DNA of 64,000 nt from Bradyrhizobium retamae (GCF_001440415.1 NZ_LLYA01000024.1:124001-188000); one strand, 5' to 3'. Counted from the first letter of the stretch, positions 41,141 through 50,478 are shown. The notes: generated by a model not told the origin, from the sequence alone. Made by a program: numbers and translations.

Positions 41141-42208
41141 CTACTCCACCAGCGCGAATTGCAGCAGCAGATTGCGCTGGATCATCGAGAAATTGTCGTC
41201 GGAGACGAGCGTCAGGACCGTTTCGCCCTCCGGCGTGACATGGGCGTCGATGCCTTCCAGGTTGTCGATCTCGCTGCCGAGGTCGGCCTCGAAGATCACG
41301 GGGCCGTCGATAACTGCCCCGGGGGCGATAGAGGCAAGTGCTATGCGGCGGATGCGTATGCCGACGCCGCCGAGCCAGGAAAATTTGCGTTCGAGCAGCA
41401 GCAGCCCGCCGGACGGCAGCAGCACCGCGTCGCTGACATCGAAATTGTCGCTGCGGCGGATGCTGAACAGCCCCAACGTCCTGCCGATCAGGAAGGCCGT
41501 GATGTTGCCCTGCGCGTCGAGCCCGCGTTCGGAGATCGCGATCAGCGTTCCCGCCAGCGGCAAGCCCTTCGGCACCAGGACGAGCGCCTCGATTCCCTTG
41601 TTGTAGGGCAGCTTGCGCACGCCCAGCGGCAACTGAATCAATTCGCCATGCGCGCGCGTAAATCCCTTGGCAAAGTCGAAGCGCAGTATCTGGTTGACGC
41701 GCTCGAGGCCGACATAGACCAGCGAGCCGTCGAGCGCGAGGGCCTCGGTGTCGTACCAGCCGCGCGAGGTGATCGGCTTGCCGTCCGGACCCAGCACCGG
41801 CGAAGCCTCGACATCGTCGAGTCCGGTCATCTCGCGGCCCTTGTAGACAATGCGGCCGGTGAACCAGCCCCCCTTGTCGCTGATGGCGATGAAGCGCTCG
41901 CCCTTTGGATCCAGCCGCAGGCCCGACAATCCGCCGAAGCCGCGGAACCGCGAGGTCAGGATCAGCCCGCTGCGAAATTCGAGTTCACCGAACCGCACAC
42001 GCGAGCGGTCGCGGGTGTCGAACGACTGCAGCGGCCTTGCATTGACGTCGATCGAAACCGGCGCACTGACCGAGAACTCGTCAGGAACGGTCTGCTTCGG
42101 TGGCCGCTGAACGGCGGTCTGCGCCAATACCGCGCCGGGCACGGCTGCCATGGAAAGCCCCGCCGCTGCATATTTCAAAAGGCGGCGGCGGCCTATGAGC
42201 GGGGGCAT
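41141..42208 (-). CDS. Esterase-like activity of phytase family protein, Tat-exported
   Basis: 355 residues. The twin-arginine signal RRRLLKYAAAGLSMAAVPGA ends near VLAQ. The mature protein is a predicted beta-propeller of the phytase-like esterase (Phytase-like/DUF) type, recognisable by GGLSGLRLDPKGERFIAISD, DTEALALDGSLVYVGLERVN and IDNLEGIDAHVTPEGETVLT. The enzymatic role is not established. The start ATG at 42208 lies four bases after the cobT stop codon, so it is translationally linked to cobT, as in other Rhizobiales. Confidence 0.85.
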   Translation of the reverse strand: MPPLIGRRRLLKYAAAGLSMAAVPGAVLAQTAVQRPPKQTVPDEFSVSAPVSIDVNARPLQSFDTRDRSRVRFGELEFRSGLILTSRFRGFGGLSGLRLDPKGERFIAISDKGGWFTGRIVYKGREMTGLDDVEASPVLGPDGKPITSRGWYDTEALALDGSLVYVGLERVNQILRFDFAKGFTRAHGELIQLPLGVRKLPYNKGIEALVLVPKGLPLAGTLIAISERGLDAQGNITAFLIGRTLGLFSIRRSDNFDVSDAVLLPSGGLLLLERKFSWLGGVGIRIRRIALASIAPGAVIDGPVIFEADLGSEIDNLEGIDAHVTPEGETVLTLVSDDNFSMIQRNLLLQFALVE

Positions 42209-42212
42209 GCGC

Positions 42213-44117
42213 TCACGAATGCAGGCGGCGCGGCCGGTGGCGGCCCGTGGCAGGCGCGGCGCCGTGGGTCTCGCTGAACAGTTCGGCGAGCTTTTCGGTG
42301 ATGGCGCCGCCGAGCTCCTCGGCATCGACGATTGTGACCGCGCGGCGATAATAGCGCGTAACGTCGTGACCGATGCCGATCGCGATCAGTTCGACCGGCG
42401 AACGGGTCTCGATCTCCTCGATGATGTGGCGCAGATGCCGCTCGAGGTAATTGCCGGGATTGACCGACAGCGTGGAGTCGTCGACCGGCGCGCCGTCCGA
42501 AATCATCATCAGGATCTTGCGCTGCTCGGCGCGGCCGAGCAGTCGCTTGTGCGCCCAATCCAGCGCCTCGCCGTCGATGTTTTCCTTCAGCAGGCCTTCA
42601 CGCATCATCAGGCCCAGATTCTTGCGCGAACGGCGCCAGGGCGCGTCGGCGGACTTGTAGATGATGTGGCGGAGATCGTTGAGCCGGCCGGGATTGGCCG
42701 GCTTGCCGGCCGCGAGCCAGGCCTCGCGGGACTGGCCGCCCTTCCAGGCGCGGGTGGTAAAACCCAAAATCTCGACCTTGACGCCGCAACGCTCCAGCGT
42801 GCGCGCGAGAATATCGGCGCAAGTGGCGGCCACCGTGATCGGCCGGCCGCGCATGGAACCGGAATTATCGAGCAGCAGCGTCACCACGGTGTCGCGGAAG
42901 GTCGCTTCCTTCTCGTGCATGAAGGACAGCGGGTGATAGGGATCGGTGACCACGCGCGACAGCCTTGCGGGGTCGAGAATGCCTTCCTCGAGATCGAACT
43001 CCCAGGCGCGGTTTTGCTGCGCCATCAGGCGGCGCTGCAGCCGGTTGGCGAGCCGCGCCACGATGCCCTGCAGATGCGCGAGCTGCTTGTCGAGGTAGGA
43101 ACGCAGCCGCTCCAACTCGTCATGGTCGCAGAGATCTTCGGCGGCGATGACCTCGTCGAATTTCGGTGCAAAGGCGTGGTATTCCGGGCCGCGCGGCTCG
43201 TTGGCGCCACGCGTATTCGGCCGCGTCGCTTCGCCTGGCGTCTCGTCGTCGCCGAGCTCGCCGTCGTCGAACGTATCTGACGTGGAAGCCTGCGCGCTCT
43301 CCATGGCGCTTTCCGACATTTCGTCGGTGGACGCCTGCGCCTGGTCGGCGCTCATTTCCTGCGCGGCATCGGAATCGGGCGAGCCCTCGGAGCCGGACTG
43401 ATCGCTCTCGCCGTCCTGATTCTCGTCATCGTTTTCGTCGTCATCGGCGTCCGCATCGCGGTCGTCGCCGAGGTCGAGCGCCGACAAGAGGTCGTGCACG
43501 AGATCGCCAAACTTGGCCTGGTCCTCGGTGACGCGGCTGAGCTTGTCGAGCCGGGTGCCGATCTTGTCTTCCAGCGCCGGACGCCAGAGATCGACCATTT
43601 TTTTCGCAGCCGCCGGCGGCGCAAGGCCCGTCAGCCGCTCGCGCACCAGCATCGCCAGCGCGTCCGACAGCGGCGCATCGGCGCGGTCGGTGATCTCGTC
43701 GTATTTGCCGCGATGAAAGTGATCGTCGAGCATCGCGGTAAGGTTCTTCGCCACACCCGCCATCCGCCGCGAGCCGATGGCCTCGACACGGGCCTGCTCC
43801 ACCGCCTCGAACACGCCGCGCGCCTGCGGATTTCCCGGCATCAGCTTGCGATGCACCTTGGGATCATGACAGGCGAGCTTCAACGCGACCGAATCGGCGT
43901 GACCCCGCACGATCGCAGCATCCCGCTTGGTCATCTTGCGCGCCGGCTCCGGCAACCGTGCCTTGCCCGGTGCAAGACCGGGCCGCTCGGCCGCGAATGT
44001 CACTTCAAGTTCCGGCGCCTTCGCGATCGCGCGCAGGCACGAGGTCACCGCGCGCTTGAACGGTTCGGTCGGGGCTTCCTTGGATCCGGTGCGGAATTTG
44101 ATGTTCGACGTCGTCAT
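42213..44117 (-). CDS. cobT: Aerobic cobaltochelatase subunit CobT
   Basis: 634 residues, usual CobT length. An N-terminal helical domain starts [21 protein letters not shown] long acidic Asp/Glu-rich stretch (about 215-300) follows, then a C-terminal von Willebrand A domain with MIDAS motif DNSGSM and FHDTVVTLL-type strand (here [10 protein letters not shown]). CobT and CobS form the AAA+-chaperone-like complex that, with CobN, inserts cobalt into hydrogenobyrinate a,c-diamide in late vitamin B12 synthesis. cobN is not in the window. cobS lies upstream after a dispersed repeat, so they may form separate units. Confidence 0.96.
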   Translation of the reverse strand: MTTSNIKFRTGSKEAPTEPFKRAVTSCLRAIAKAPELEVTFAAERPGLAPGKARLPEPARKMTKRDAAIVRGHADSVALKLACHDPKVHRKLMPGNPQARGVFEAVEQARVEAIGSRRMAGVAKNLTAMLDDHFHRGKYDEITDRADAPLSDALAMLVRERLTGLAPPAAAKKMVDLWRPALEDKIGTRLDKLSRVTEDQAKFGDLVHDLLSALDLGDDRDADADDDENDDENQDGESDQSGSEGSPDSDAAQEMSADQAQASTDEMSESAMESAQASTSDTFDDGELGDDETPGEATRPNTRGANEPRGPEYHAFAPKFDEVIAAEDLCDHDELERLRSYLDKQLAHLQGIVARLANRLQRRLMAQQNRAWEFDLEEGILDPARLSRVVTDPYHPLSFMHEKEATFRDTVVTLLLDNSGSMRGRPITVAATCADILARTLERCGVKVEILGFTTRAWKGGQSREAWLAAGKPANPGRLNDLRHIIYKSADAPWRRSRKNLGLMMREGLLKENIDGEALDWAHKRLLGRAEQRKILMMISDGAPVDDSTLSVNPGNYLERHLRHIIEEIETRSPVELIAIGIGHDVTRYYRRAVTIVDAEELGGAITEKLAELFSETHGAAPATGRHRPRRLHS

Positions 44118-44138
44118 TACATTCTTGGCCTTATCCGG

Positions 44139-44273
44139 GTCGTCCCCGCGAAAGCGGACCCATAACCACAGGAGGTCGTTATTTCACCCGACGTTGGCGG
44201 CATCCCCTGGTCGAAAGTCCTCGGCGTATGGGTCCCTGCTCCCGTGCGCAATTGCGCACTAGGCAGGGACGAC
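44139..44273. repeat. Dispersed inverted repeat (GTCGTCCC type), copy 1
   Basis: The left end GTCGTCCCCGCGAAAGCGGA with CCCATAACCACAGG, and the right end CGGCGTATGGGTCCCTGC with GCAGGGACGAC, are largely inverse. It lies between cobS and cobT, right up to the cobS stop codon. Confidence 0.85.
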
Positions 44274-44275
44274 AA

Positions 44276-45274
44276 TTAGCTGAGCGCCACGTTCACCGAA
44301 CTCTCGGGCAGCTCCTGGTTGAAGCAGCGCTGATAGAATTCGGCCACCAGCGGCCGCTCCAGTTCGTCACACTTGTTGAGGAAGGTGACGCGGAACGCGA
44401 AGCCGATGTCGCCGAAGATGTCGGAGTTCTCGGCCCAGGTGATCACGGTCCGCGGGCTCATCACCGTCGACAAATCGCCATTGGCGAATGCGTTACGGGT
44501 GAGATCGGCCAGCCGCACCATCTTGTTGACGATGTCGCGACCTTCCTGGGTGCGGTAGTGATGCGCCTTGGCCAGCACGATCTCGACTTCCTCGTCATGC
44601 GCCAGATAGTTCAGCGTGGTGACGATCGACCAGCGGTCCATCTGGCCCTGGTTGATCTGCTGGGTGCCGTGATAGAGGCCCGAGGTGTCGCCGAGGCCGA
44701 CCGTGTTGGCGGTCGAAAACAGGCGGAACGCCGGGTGCGGCTTGATCACCTTGTTCTGGTCCAACAGCGTCAGGCGGCCGGAGACTTCCAGCACGCGCTG
44801 GATCACGAACATCACGTCGGGGCGGCCGGCGTCGTATTCGTCGAACACCAGCGCGATGTTATGCTGCAGCGCCCAGGGCAGGATGCCGTCGCGGAATTCG
44901 GTGACCTGCTTGCCGTCCTTGATGACGATCGAATCCTTGCCGACTAGGTCGATACGGCTGATGTGGCTGTCCAGGTTGACGCGCACGCAGGGCCAGTTCA
45001 GCCTTGCAGCGACCTGCTCGATATGGGTCGATTTCCCGGTGCCGTGATAGCCAGTGACCATGACGCGGCGGTTCCTAGCGAAACCGGCGAGAATCGCGAG
45101 CGTGGTGGCGCGGTCGAAGCGGTAATCCGAATCGACTTCCGGCACATGCGGGTCGACTTCGGAATAGGCCGGCACTTCGAGGTCGCTGTCGATACCGAAA
45201 ACCTGCCGGACCGACACCTTCATGTCGGGCAGTCCGACGGGCTCCGAAACTTTGCTCATGGCGGCGGTCGTCAT
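44276..45274 (-). CDS. cobS: Aerobic cobaltochelatase AAA+ subunit CobS
   Basis: 332 residues. Walker A GYHGTGKS, sensor and Walker B segments ([20 protein letters not shown]) and [20 protein letters not shown] mark the AAA+ MoxR-like module of Cob[21 protein letters not shown] at the N-terminus is typical. It hydrolyses ATP to drive cobalt insertion with CobT and CobN. The start is the ATG with GGAGG seven bases upstream; a TTG one codon earlier was not used. It is divergent from dedA-like and unlinked to other cob genes here. Confidence 0.97.
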   Translation of the reverse strand: MTTAAMSKVSEPVGLPDMKVSVRQVFGIDSDLEVPAYSEVDPHVPEVDSDYRFDRATTLAILAGFARNRRVMVTGYHGTGKSTHIEQVAARLNWPCVRVNLDSHISRIDLVGKDSIVIKDGKQVTEFRDGILPWALQHNIALVFDEYDAGRPDVMFVIQRVLEVSGRLTLLDQNKVIKPHPAFRLFSTANTVGLGDTSGLYHGTQQINQGQMDRWSIVTTLNYLAHDEEVEIVLAKAHHYRTQEGRDIVNKMVRLADLTRNAFANGDLSTVMSPRTVITWAENSDIFGDIGFAFRVTFLNKCDELERPLVAEFYQRCFNQELPESSVNVALS

Positions 45275-45576
45275 CAATCCTCCGAGGTCCCGGGCGTTCC
45301 CGAAACCAGATCTGTTGAATGGCTGCGGATGGGGGCTAACGTAAACCTAGCAGAGAGCAGGGGTCGGCAGAAGCCCGCGGCGCAATCAAAGTTCCATTGC
45401 CTTATCATTGAGATAAGCCATCTCTCAGGTTTTTGGAGGGCTGCCCTGCGAATCACGCCGCACTTTTGCCCGCTTGGCCACTTCGCCGCGGCCGTGCCAA
45501 AGGTCTGCCGGCACTTTCGGCCCCTGCCCGGGCTTGGTAGCTCTGGGTGCAGGCGACCACCCGCAGGACGGCAATT
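45275..45576. other. Divergent intergenic region between cobS and the DedA-like gene
   Basis: 302 bases with no convincing gene. An inverted repeat CTTATC-ATTGA-GATAAG occurs at 45401-45417 and might be an operator for one of the divergent genes. No cobalamin riboswitch was recognised. Confidence 0.5.
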
Positions 45577-46236
45577 GTGACTTCATTCCTCGATCCCGTG
45601 ATTTCAGTCGTATCGGCCCATCCGTGGCTGGCCTACCTGACGCTATTTCTGGCGGCTCTCTTGGAAGCGATCCCGGTCGCAGGTGCGCTGGTGCCGGGCT
45701 CGACCATCATCCTTGCGCTGAGTGCGCTGGTGCCCGGCGGCGAACTGAAGCTATGGGGCGTGCTGGCGGCCGCGATCGCCGGCGCCATGCTCGGCGATGG
45801 CTCGGCGTTTTGGGCCGGCCATCGCTCGCAACGCCAAATTCTGGGCGCCTGGCCGATGTCGAAATATCCAGGCGTGATGGCGCAGAGCGAGGCGTTCTTC
45901 CACCGCTGGGGAACGCTGGCGGTGTTGTTCGCGCGCTTTGTGCCGCCGATCCGCGCCTTCGTACCGGTCACGGCCGGCGCGCTCGGAATGTCGCCGGCCG
46001 TTTTCTTCGGCGTCAATATCCCAGCGGTACTCGCCTGGGCTTTGGCGCATGTGCTGCCAGGCGTGCTCGCGGTCTCGGCGTTGCATGAATATGCTGGTCT
46101 GCCGCATCACCAACACACCGGCAAGCATCTGTGGATTCTGGCCGTGTTCGCGGTGGCAATCATCGCGCTCGGGGTCTGGACGCTGCGCCGCCGTCAGGCG
46201 CGGACGGGGCTCCGTCCCGGGGCGGGACCAACATAG
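45577..46236 (+). CDS. DedA-family membrane protein
   Basis: 219 residues with about five hydrophobic segments. It shows the DedA/SNARE-associated pattern: LEAIPVAGALVPGSTIILAL (the G-x-x-x-P-G motif of the re-entrant loop), LGDGSAFWAGHRSQRQILGA and FHRWGTLAVLFARFVPPIRA with the conserved (F/G)xxxR..PxxR. DedA proteins flip phospholipid or lipid-linked carriers across the inner membrane and maintain proton gradient. The start is a GTG with AGGACGG upstream; a GTG ten codons earlier lacks a site. The last 43 bases overlap the end of the convergent citrate-synthase-like gene. Confidence 0.87.
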   Translation: MTSFLDPVISVVSAHPWLAYLTLFLAALLEAIPVAGALVPGSTIILALSALVPGGELKLWGVLAAAIAGAMLGDGSAFWAGHRSQRQILGAWPMSKYPGVMAQSEAFFHRWGTLAVLFARFVPPIRAFVPVTAGALGMSPAVFFGVNIPAVLAWALAHVLPGVLAVSALHEYAGLPHHQHTGKHLWILAVFAVAIIALGVWTLRRRQARTGLRPGAGPT

Positions 46237-47411
46237 CGCGCGCGGGGCCGGATCAGCCGGCCATGGCGCAATTGCTCGCAGGCATGCGCGATCCATCCGA
46301 CCGTTCGCGCCATGGAAAACAGCACCAGCTCATGGCCCGGCGGCAGGCCGAGCGTATGCACCAGCACCGCAAGGGCATAGTCGATATTGACGAACTCGCC
46401 GGTCGCTTCGGCGATCCGCTCCGGGATTTCGTGGGTCAGCTTACGGTCCGCGCCCGAGCGTGCCAGCGCCTCCAAGAGCGCCCACGCACGGGGATCGCCA
46501 TGCTTGTAGACCCCATGACCAAAGCCCGCGAAGCGTTCGCCGAGCGCGACGCGCTCGCGGATCACGGGGGCGACCTCGCTATTGGCAAGCGTCTTCAAAA
46601 GCTGCGCCGCCAGCACGCCGGCACCGCCGTGCTTCGGGCCTTTCAGCGCGACGAGACCGGCGATCATGGCATCGTAGAGATTTAGCCCGGTCGAGGCCGC
46701 GCAGCGCACCGTGAAGGTCGAGGCATTCAGCTCATGATCGGCCAGCAGCACCAGTGCGCGGCGGATCAGATCGGCCGCATGTTTATGCTCCGGCGCCCAG
46801 ACGCGTGCGATCTGCAAGTGAAGCGGCTTTGCCGAAGATTTGGCGTTCAGCATGGTCGCGACCACGAGGCGCATGATGCGGCCACCTAGCATCGCGCGCT
46901 CCTCGTCGGCGCGGGTGAAGGCCCGCGGGTCAGCCCTGGCGGCGAGCGCCAGCACGGCGATGGCGCGATCGATCGCATTAGCTCCACGTGCAGCCTCGGC
47001 CACTGCGCGCATTTCGTCCGACACAACGGGACAATTGTTCTGATCGAAGGGATCGACGCCTGTGACATCCCACAACAGCGTCGCGGCATGTTCGAGCGTG
47101 TCGCGCTCGGCAAGATCGATGCAGTTGACGCCGCGATAGATTGCGCCGTCCTCGGTGATGGTTGCGACGGCTGAGTCCATCACCGGCAGATCGGCGTCGA
47201 AGCTGCGCAGGCCGCGCGGTTCCGGCGACGGTGCGCGCCGCTCTTTGAGTGTGCGGACGTCCTCGGCTCGGTAGCGGTGGCTGCGAGAATCCTCCGCCGG
47301 TTCCGACCGGATCAGGCCACGGCTGACATAGGCGTAGAGGGTCGCTTGGGAGATCGCGAGTTCGGCGGAGGCCTCGCGGGCCGAGAGGTAAAGGCCGGCA
47401 GGTTTTTTCAT
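46194..47411 (-). CDS. Citrate-synthase-family protein with N-terminal MerR-like HTH
   Basis: 405 residues. Residues about 8-60 (YLSAREASAELAISQATLYA, then YVSRGLIRSEP and HRYRAEDVRTL) form an excisionase/MerR-like helix-turn-helix. Residues about 80-400 are a citrate-synthase fold. Of the catalytic residues, His in GPKHGGAG and in GFGHGVYKHGDPRA are present, as are the Arg of DPRA and the Asp of NIDYALA. The Arg of the usual GHRVY is Gly. It may condense an acyl-CoA with oxaloacetate and bind DNA in response, or be a regulator that has kept the fold. It is divergent from another citrate synthase, with a palindrome in the 74-base gap. Convergent with dedA-like. Confidence 0.87.
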   Translation of the reverse strand: MKKPAGLYLSAREASAELAISQATLYAYVSRGLIRSEPAEDSRSHRYRAEDVRTLKERRAPSPEPRGLRSFDADLPVMDSAVATITEDGAIYRGVNCIDLAERDTLEHAATLLWDVTGVDPFDQNNCPVVSDEMRAVAEAARGANAIDRAIAVLALAARADPRAFTRADEERAMLGGRIMRLVVATMLNAKSSAKPLHLQIARVWAPEHKHAADLIRRALVLLADHELNASTFTVRCAASTGLNLYDAMIAGLVALKGPKHGGAGVLAAQLLKTLANSEVAPVIRERVALGERFAGFGHGVYKHGDPRAWALLEALARSGADRKLTHEIPERIAEATGEFVNIDYALAVLVHTLGLPPGHELVLFSMARTVGWIAHACEQLRHGRLIRPRARYVGPAPGRSPVRA

Positions 47412-47412
47412 A

Positions 47413-47441
47413 TTGATTTACATAATCAAGATTGATCAATC
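47413..47441. promoter_or_regulatory. Candidate operator between the two citrate-synthase genes
   Basis: TTGATT-TACAT-AATCAA (47413-47429) is an inverted repeat with 6-bp arms, immediately followed by the perfect palindrome GATTGATCAATC (47430-47441). All four half-sites share TTGAT(T/C). It begins two bases upstream of the ATG of the HTH-citrate-synthase gene, so binding there could repress it. Confidence 0.5.
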
Positions 47442-47485
47442 TGTCGAGAGGCCCGACCTTTGACAGCAAGCAAAGGAGAGCCCTC

Positions 47486-48577
47486 ATGAACATGCAGATT
47501 TCCAAGACCCCGATTGGCCTCGACGGCATTCCAGCCGCCGAAACCGTCCTCAGCCACGTCGATGGCGAGCGCGGCGAACTGATCATCGCCGGCGAACGGG
47601 TCGGCGACCTCGCGGGCAAGTCGAGTTTTGAAGGCGTGACCGCGCGGCTGTGGAACGCCGCAATGGGAACCTCGCTTAACGAAGCCAATGTGCGCTCGAG
47701 GCTTGGCGCTGCGCGGGAACGCGCATTCGCACGGCTACCGGAATTGCTGCCGGCAACGCGTGGCATGTCGATTGCCGAGGGCTTTCGCGCAGCCGTTGCC
47801 GGCCTGCGCGGCGAGAACGGACTTGAGCACGAGGCGACCATCGTCGGCGCGTTACCTGTGATTGCGGGCGCGCTGCTGCAGCGGGCCAAAGGCGAGGACC
47901 CGATCGCGCCCGACCCGACCCTTGGCCATGCCGCCGACACGCTGTCGATGCTGCGCGGCCGCAAAGCCGAACCGCGCGAGATCACTGCGCTGGACACCTA
48001 CTTCGTCACTGTCTGCGACCACGGCATGAATGCGTCGACCTTCACGACGCGCGTGGTAGCCTCGACGCAAGCGGATTTGTTCGCAGCCGTCACGGCCGGC
48101 TATTGCGCCCTGACCGGGCCGCTGCATGGCGGCGCGCCTGAGCCGGTGCTGGAGATGCTGGATGCGATCGGCTCGACCGAGCGCATCAAGCCATGGGTCG
48201 ACAGCGCGCTGGCCCGCGGCGAGCGGCTGATGGGATTCGGCCACCGCATCTATCGCGTCCGCGACCCACGTGCAGATGTGCTCAAGCGCGCGATTGGGCG
48301 GCTCGCAGGAGGCGGCACCGATCTGCCGTTCGCGGGCGAGGTCGAGGCCTACATCCGCGACGCGCTGCGGCGGAAAAACCCCGACCGCCCGCTCGACACC
48401 AATGTGGAGTTCTTCACCGCGATCCTGCTCGACGCGCTGAAAATTCCGCGGCAGGCGTTTACGCCGATCTTTGCGGTGGCGCGCGCCGCAGGCTGGACCG
48501 CGCATGCCCGCGAGCAGCTGCGTGGCGGCCGGCTGATCCGGCCGAGTTCGGCGTATATTGGCCCAATGCCGAGGTGA
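47486..48577 (+). CDS. Citrate synthase/methylcitrate synthase family protein
   Basis: 363 residues. Citrate-synthase fold without DNA-binding domain. The catalytic His residues are in GPLHGGAPEPV and GFGHRIYRVRDPRA; the usual catalytic Asp (NVDFxSG) is Glu in LDTNVEFFTAILL. ETVLSHVDGERGELIIAGER at the N-terminus is the typical small-type start. It probably condenses acetyl- or propionyl-CoA with oxaloacetate. AAAGGAG lies nine bases before the ATG; a second ATG two codons later is possible. Paired head to head with the HTH-bearing paralogue, perhaps as two subunits of one enzyme or an enzyme and its regulator. Confidence 0.9.
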   Translation: MNMQISKTPIGLDGIPAAETVLSHVDGERGELIIAGERVGDLAGKSSFEGVTARLWNAAMGTSLNEANVRSRLGAARERAFARLPELLPATRGMSIAEGFRAAVAGLRGENGLEHEATIVGALPVIAGALLQRAKGEDPIAPDPTLGHAADTLSMLRGRKAEPREITALDTYFVTVCDHGMNASTFTTRVVASTQADLFAAVTAGYCALTGPLHGGAPEPVLEMLDAIGSTERIKPWVDSALARGERLMGFGHRIYRVRDPRADVLKRAIGRLAGGGTDLPFAGEVEAYIRDALRRKNPDRPLDTNVEFFTAILLDALKIPRQAFTPIFAVARAAGWTAHAREQLRGGRLIRPSSAYIGPMPR

Positions 48578-48623
48578 GAAGGCAAAAGCGTTTGAGGGCA
48601 ACAGCGGAGCCACACTCTCCGCT

Positions 48624-48746
48624 GTCGTCCCTGCGAAAAGCAGGGATCAATAACCACAGGCGCGTGTAGTTGCGCGAAACCGTCGAACAGCGGAATTAAA
48701 GTGGAGAAGCCACGGCGTATGGGTCCCTCCGGTTCGCAGGGACGAC
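48624..48746. repeat. Dispersed inverted repeat (GTCGTCCC type), copy 2
   Basis: GTCGTCCCTGCGAAAAGCAG with AATAACCACAGG at the left and CGGCGTATGGGTCCCTCC with CGCAGGGACGAC at the right. Same element as 44139-44273. It lies between the convergent citrate synthase and DnaJ-like genes. Confidence 0.85.
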
Positions 48747-48757
48747 AGCAAGCAGCG

Positions 48758-49405
48758 CTACGCCCGCACCACCGTCTTCAAATAATTATACGCCTTGATG
48801 ATCTCGATCAGGCGGTCCTCGGTAGAGCGGTCGCCGCCATTGGCGTCGGGATGGTGCTGCTTGACCAGCGCCTTGTACTTGGCCTTGACGTCATCGAGCG
48901 TTGCTTCGGCGGAAAGCCCCATCACCTGCAGCGCCTTGCGCTCGGCGTTCATCACCTTGCGCGTTTCGGTCTTGGCCTGCGCGCCCGGGCCGGGTCGCCA
49001 GCGGCCGCGGCCGTTGAGCTCGGAGAACATGCTGAACGGATCGGCGGCGCCGTCAAAGTCCTCGGCGCTGGGCTGCTTGCCCTTCTTGCCGGCGGTGTTG
49101 GCGCCCATCTTCCAGGTCGGGCGATGGCCGGTCAGCGCGTCCTTCTGGTAGCGCGCGACGGCGTCGGCGTTCATGCCCTGGAAAAAATTGTAGGACTGGT
49201 TGTATTCGCGCACATGGTTGAGACAGAAGTGCCAGTACTCGCGGGAATTCTCCCGGCCCTTGGGCGCGCGGTGCGGGCCCTTGTTCTGGCAGCCCGCCCA
49301 CTCGCACATGGCGGCTTCCTCGCGCGCCTGCGCCTGCTGCTTCGCACTCAGCTTGTTGGGCTTGATGCGAATGGAATCGAAGAACTTGGATGAATCAATC
49401 GGCAT
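48758..49405 (-). CDS. J-domain protein with C-terminal DnaJ module
   Basis: 215 residues. The J domain is at the C-terminus (about 155-213) with the signature HPD in LVKQHHPDANGGDRSTEDR, ending AYNYLKTVVRA. The N-terminal 150 residues contain a Cys/His-bearing segment (AMCEWAGCQNKGPHRAPKGR and WHFCLNHVREYNQSYNFF) that may bind zinc. This is the alphaproteobacterial DjlA-like or CbpA-like small J protein found beside bolA, where it acts as a DnaK co-chaperone of unknown client. It is divergent from bolA, separated by 110 bases. Confidence 0.9.
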   Translation of the reverse strand: MPIDSSKFFDSIRIKPNKLSAKQQAQAREEAAMCEWAGCQNKGPHRAPKGRENSREYWHFCLNHVREYNQSYNFFQGMNADAVARYQKDALTGHRPTWKMGANTAGKKGKQPSAEDFDGAADPFSMFSELNGRGRWRPGPGAQAKTETRKVMNAERKALQVMGLSAEATLDDVKAKYKALVKQHHPDANGGDRSTEDRLIEIIKAYNYLKTVVRA

Positions 49406-49515
49406 GGCTGACTTTGACTACGCAACGCGCAAGGCTTCAAGTCTTGACATTGCGAATACCTCCATTCGGATGCCGCCATTGACGGGAAGCGGACACAGAA
49501 TTATCTGCAACCATC

Positions 49516-49794
49516 ATGAGCACCAGGGACATTATCATAAACAAGTTGCGTGAAGCTTTCTTGCCGGAAAGCCTCGACGTCGCGGACGAATCTCATCTGC
49601 ATGAGGGCCATGCGGGCCACCGGCCAGGCGGTGAGACGCATTTCAGGGTCTATATCGTATCTGAAGCCTTCGAAGGGAAGGGCCGGGTTGAACGCCACCG
49701 CATGGTAAATGCGACGCTTGCGGCGGAACTTGAGGGCTCCGTCCATGCACTTGCCATCAGGGCGCAGGCGCCGGGAGAGACCGCCGGCCGGTAG
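49516..49794 (+). CDS. bolA: BolA-family protein
   Basis: 92 residues. Typical BolA fold: RDIIINKLREAFLPESLDVA, then ESHLHEGHAGHRPGGETHFR, with the conserved His and the FxVxIVSEAFEGKGRVERHR stretch. BolA proteins form complexes with monothiol glutaredoxins carrying a [2Fe-2S] cluster and influence iron regulation and morphology under stress. The gene is divergent from the J-protein gene, an arrangement common in Rhizobiales. A kinase-like gene follows by 33 bases on the same strand. Confidence 0.95.
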   Translation: MSTRDIIINKLREAFLPESLDVADESHLHEGHAGHRPGGETHFRVYIVSEAFEGKGRVERHRMVNATLAAELEGSVHALAIRAQAPGETAGR

Positions 49795-49827
49795 TTTGGC
49801 ACCCTGCCGCAACAGTGTGAGCGCCCG

Positions 49828-50343
49828 ATGCTGTCGCAGAAGCTCGTAATTTTGGCAGGGCTCCCGGGTTCCGGAAAGAGCACGCTAGCCGAAGGGCTTT
49901 CGCGCCATTTTTCGCTGCCGCTGTTTTCCGTCGATCCGATCGAGGCCGCGATGTGGCGCGGCGGCCTGCCCCGGGATCAAACGGGAATTGCGGCATATGT
50001 CGTGGCGCAAGCATTGGCTGAAGAGCACCTGCGGCTGGGGCAGTCCGTCGTGATCGACGCCGTCAATCCGGTCGAGGCACCACGCGCCGTCTGGCGAAAT
50101 CTCGCCGAAAAATATCGCGCGAATTTGTCGATCATCGAGTGCATTTGCGTGGACGAGGCGACGCACCGCCGGCGCATTGAAGCGCGAATGCGCTCCATCG
50201 AGGGAATGACCGAAATTACCTGGGCCGAGGTCGAGAAGCGGCGCACCGGCTATGAAGCTTGGACCGATGCGAGGCTGACGCTGGACACATCGGCGTATCC
50301 GCCCGAACGGCTGCTCGCGGAAGCGATCGCCCACCTGACATGA
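49828..50343 (+). CDS. AAA-type P-loop kinase (gluconate/chloramphenicol-kinase-like)
   Basis: 171 residues. Walker A GLPGSGKST is at 11-19, followed by SVDPIEAAMWRGGLPRDQTG, a substrate pocket with Asp, and VVIDAVNPVEAPRAVWRNLA, containing the Walker B-like VVIDA. ECICVDEATHRRRIEARMRS has the Arg-rich lid. It looks like the small ATP-binding proteins (Zeta toxin/gluconate kinase-like) that phosphorylate a small molecule or tRNA end. The substrate is unknown. 33 bases downstream of bolA on the same strand. Confidence 0.82.
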   Translation: MLSQKLVILAGLPGSGKSTLAEGLSRHFSLPLFSVDPIEAAMWRGGLPRDQTGIAAYVVAQALAEEHLRLGQSVVIDAVNPVEAPRAVWRNLAEKYRANLSIIECICVDEATHRRRIEARMRSIEGMTEITWAEVEKRRTGYEAWTDARLTLDTSAYPPERLLAEAIAHLT

Positions 50344-50478
50344 GGTTGTCCGCCAGCTTCCTGTGAAAATCGGCGGAGACGGTAGAACCGTCTTCGCAAC
50401 TATGAGACAATCATTAAAGCGAAGGCTAAGTTCCGGTTGAACGCGGGGTCGGATCGATCCTGATGCCATCGCAGCTCG

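Noticed and set aside
42150..43280. A 376-codon + frame opposite cobT
   Set aside because: Shadow of cobT; no domain and unlikely composition.
45401..45417. CTTATC-N5-GATAAG inverted repeat as a firm operator
   Set aside because: Six-base arms occur by chance often enough and no cognate regulator is next to it; noted only within the intergenic description.
44118..45576. Cobalamin riboswitch near cobS/cobT
   Set aside because: Only a dispersed repeat and a short inverted repeat are present; I recognised no B12-box.
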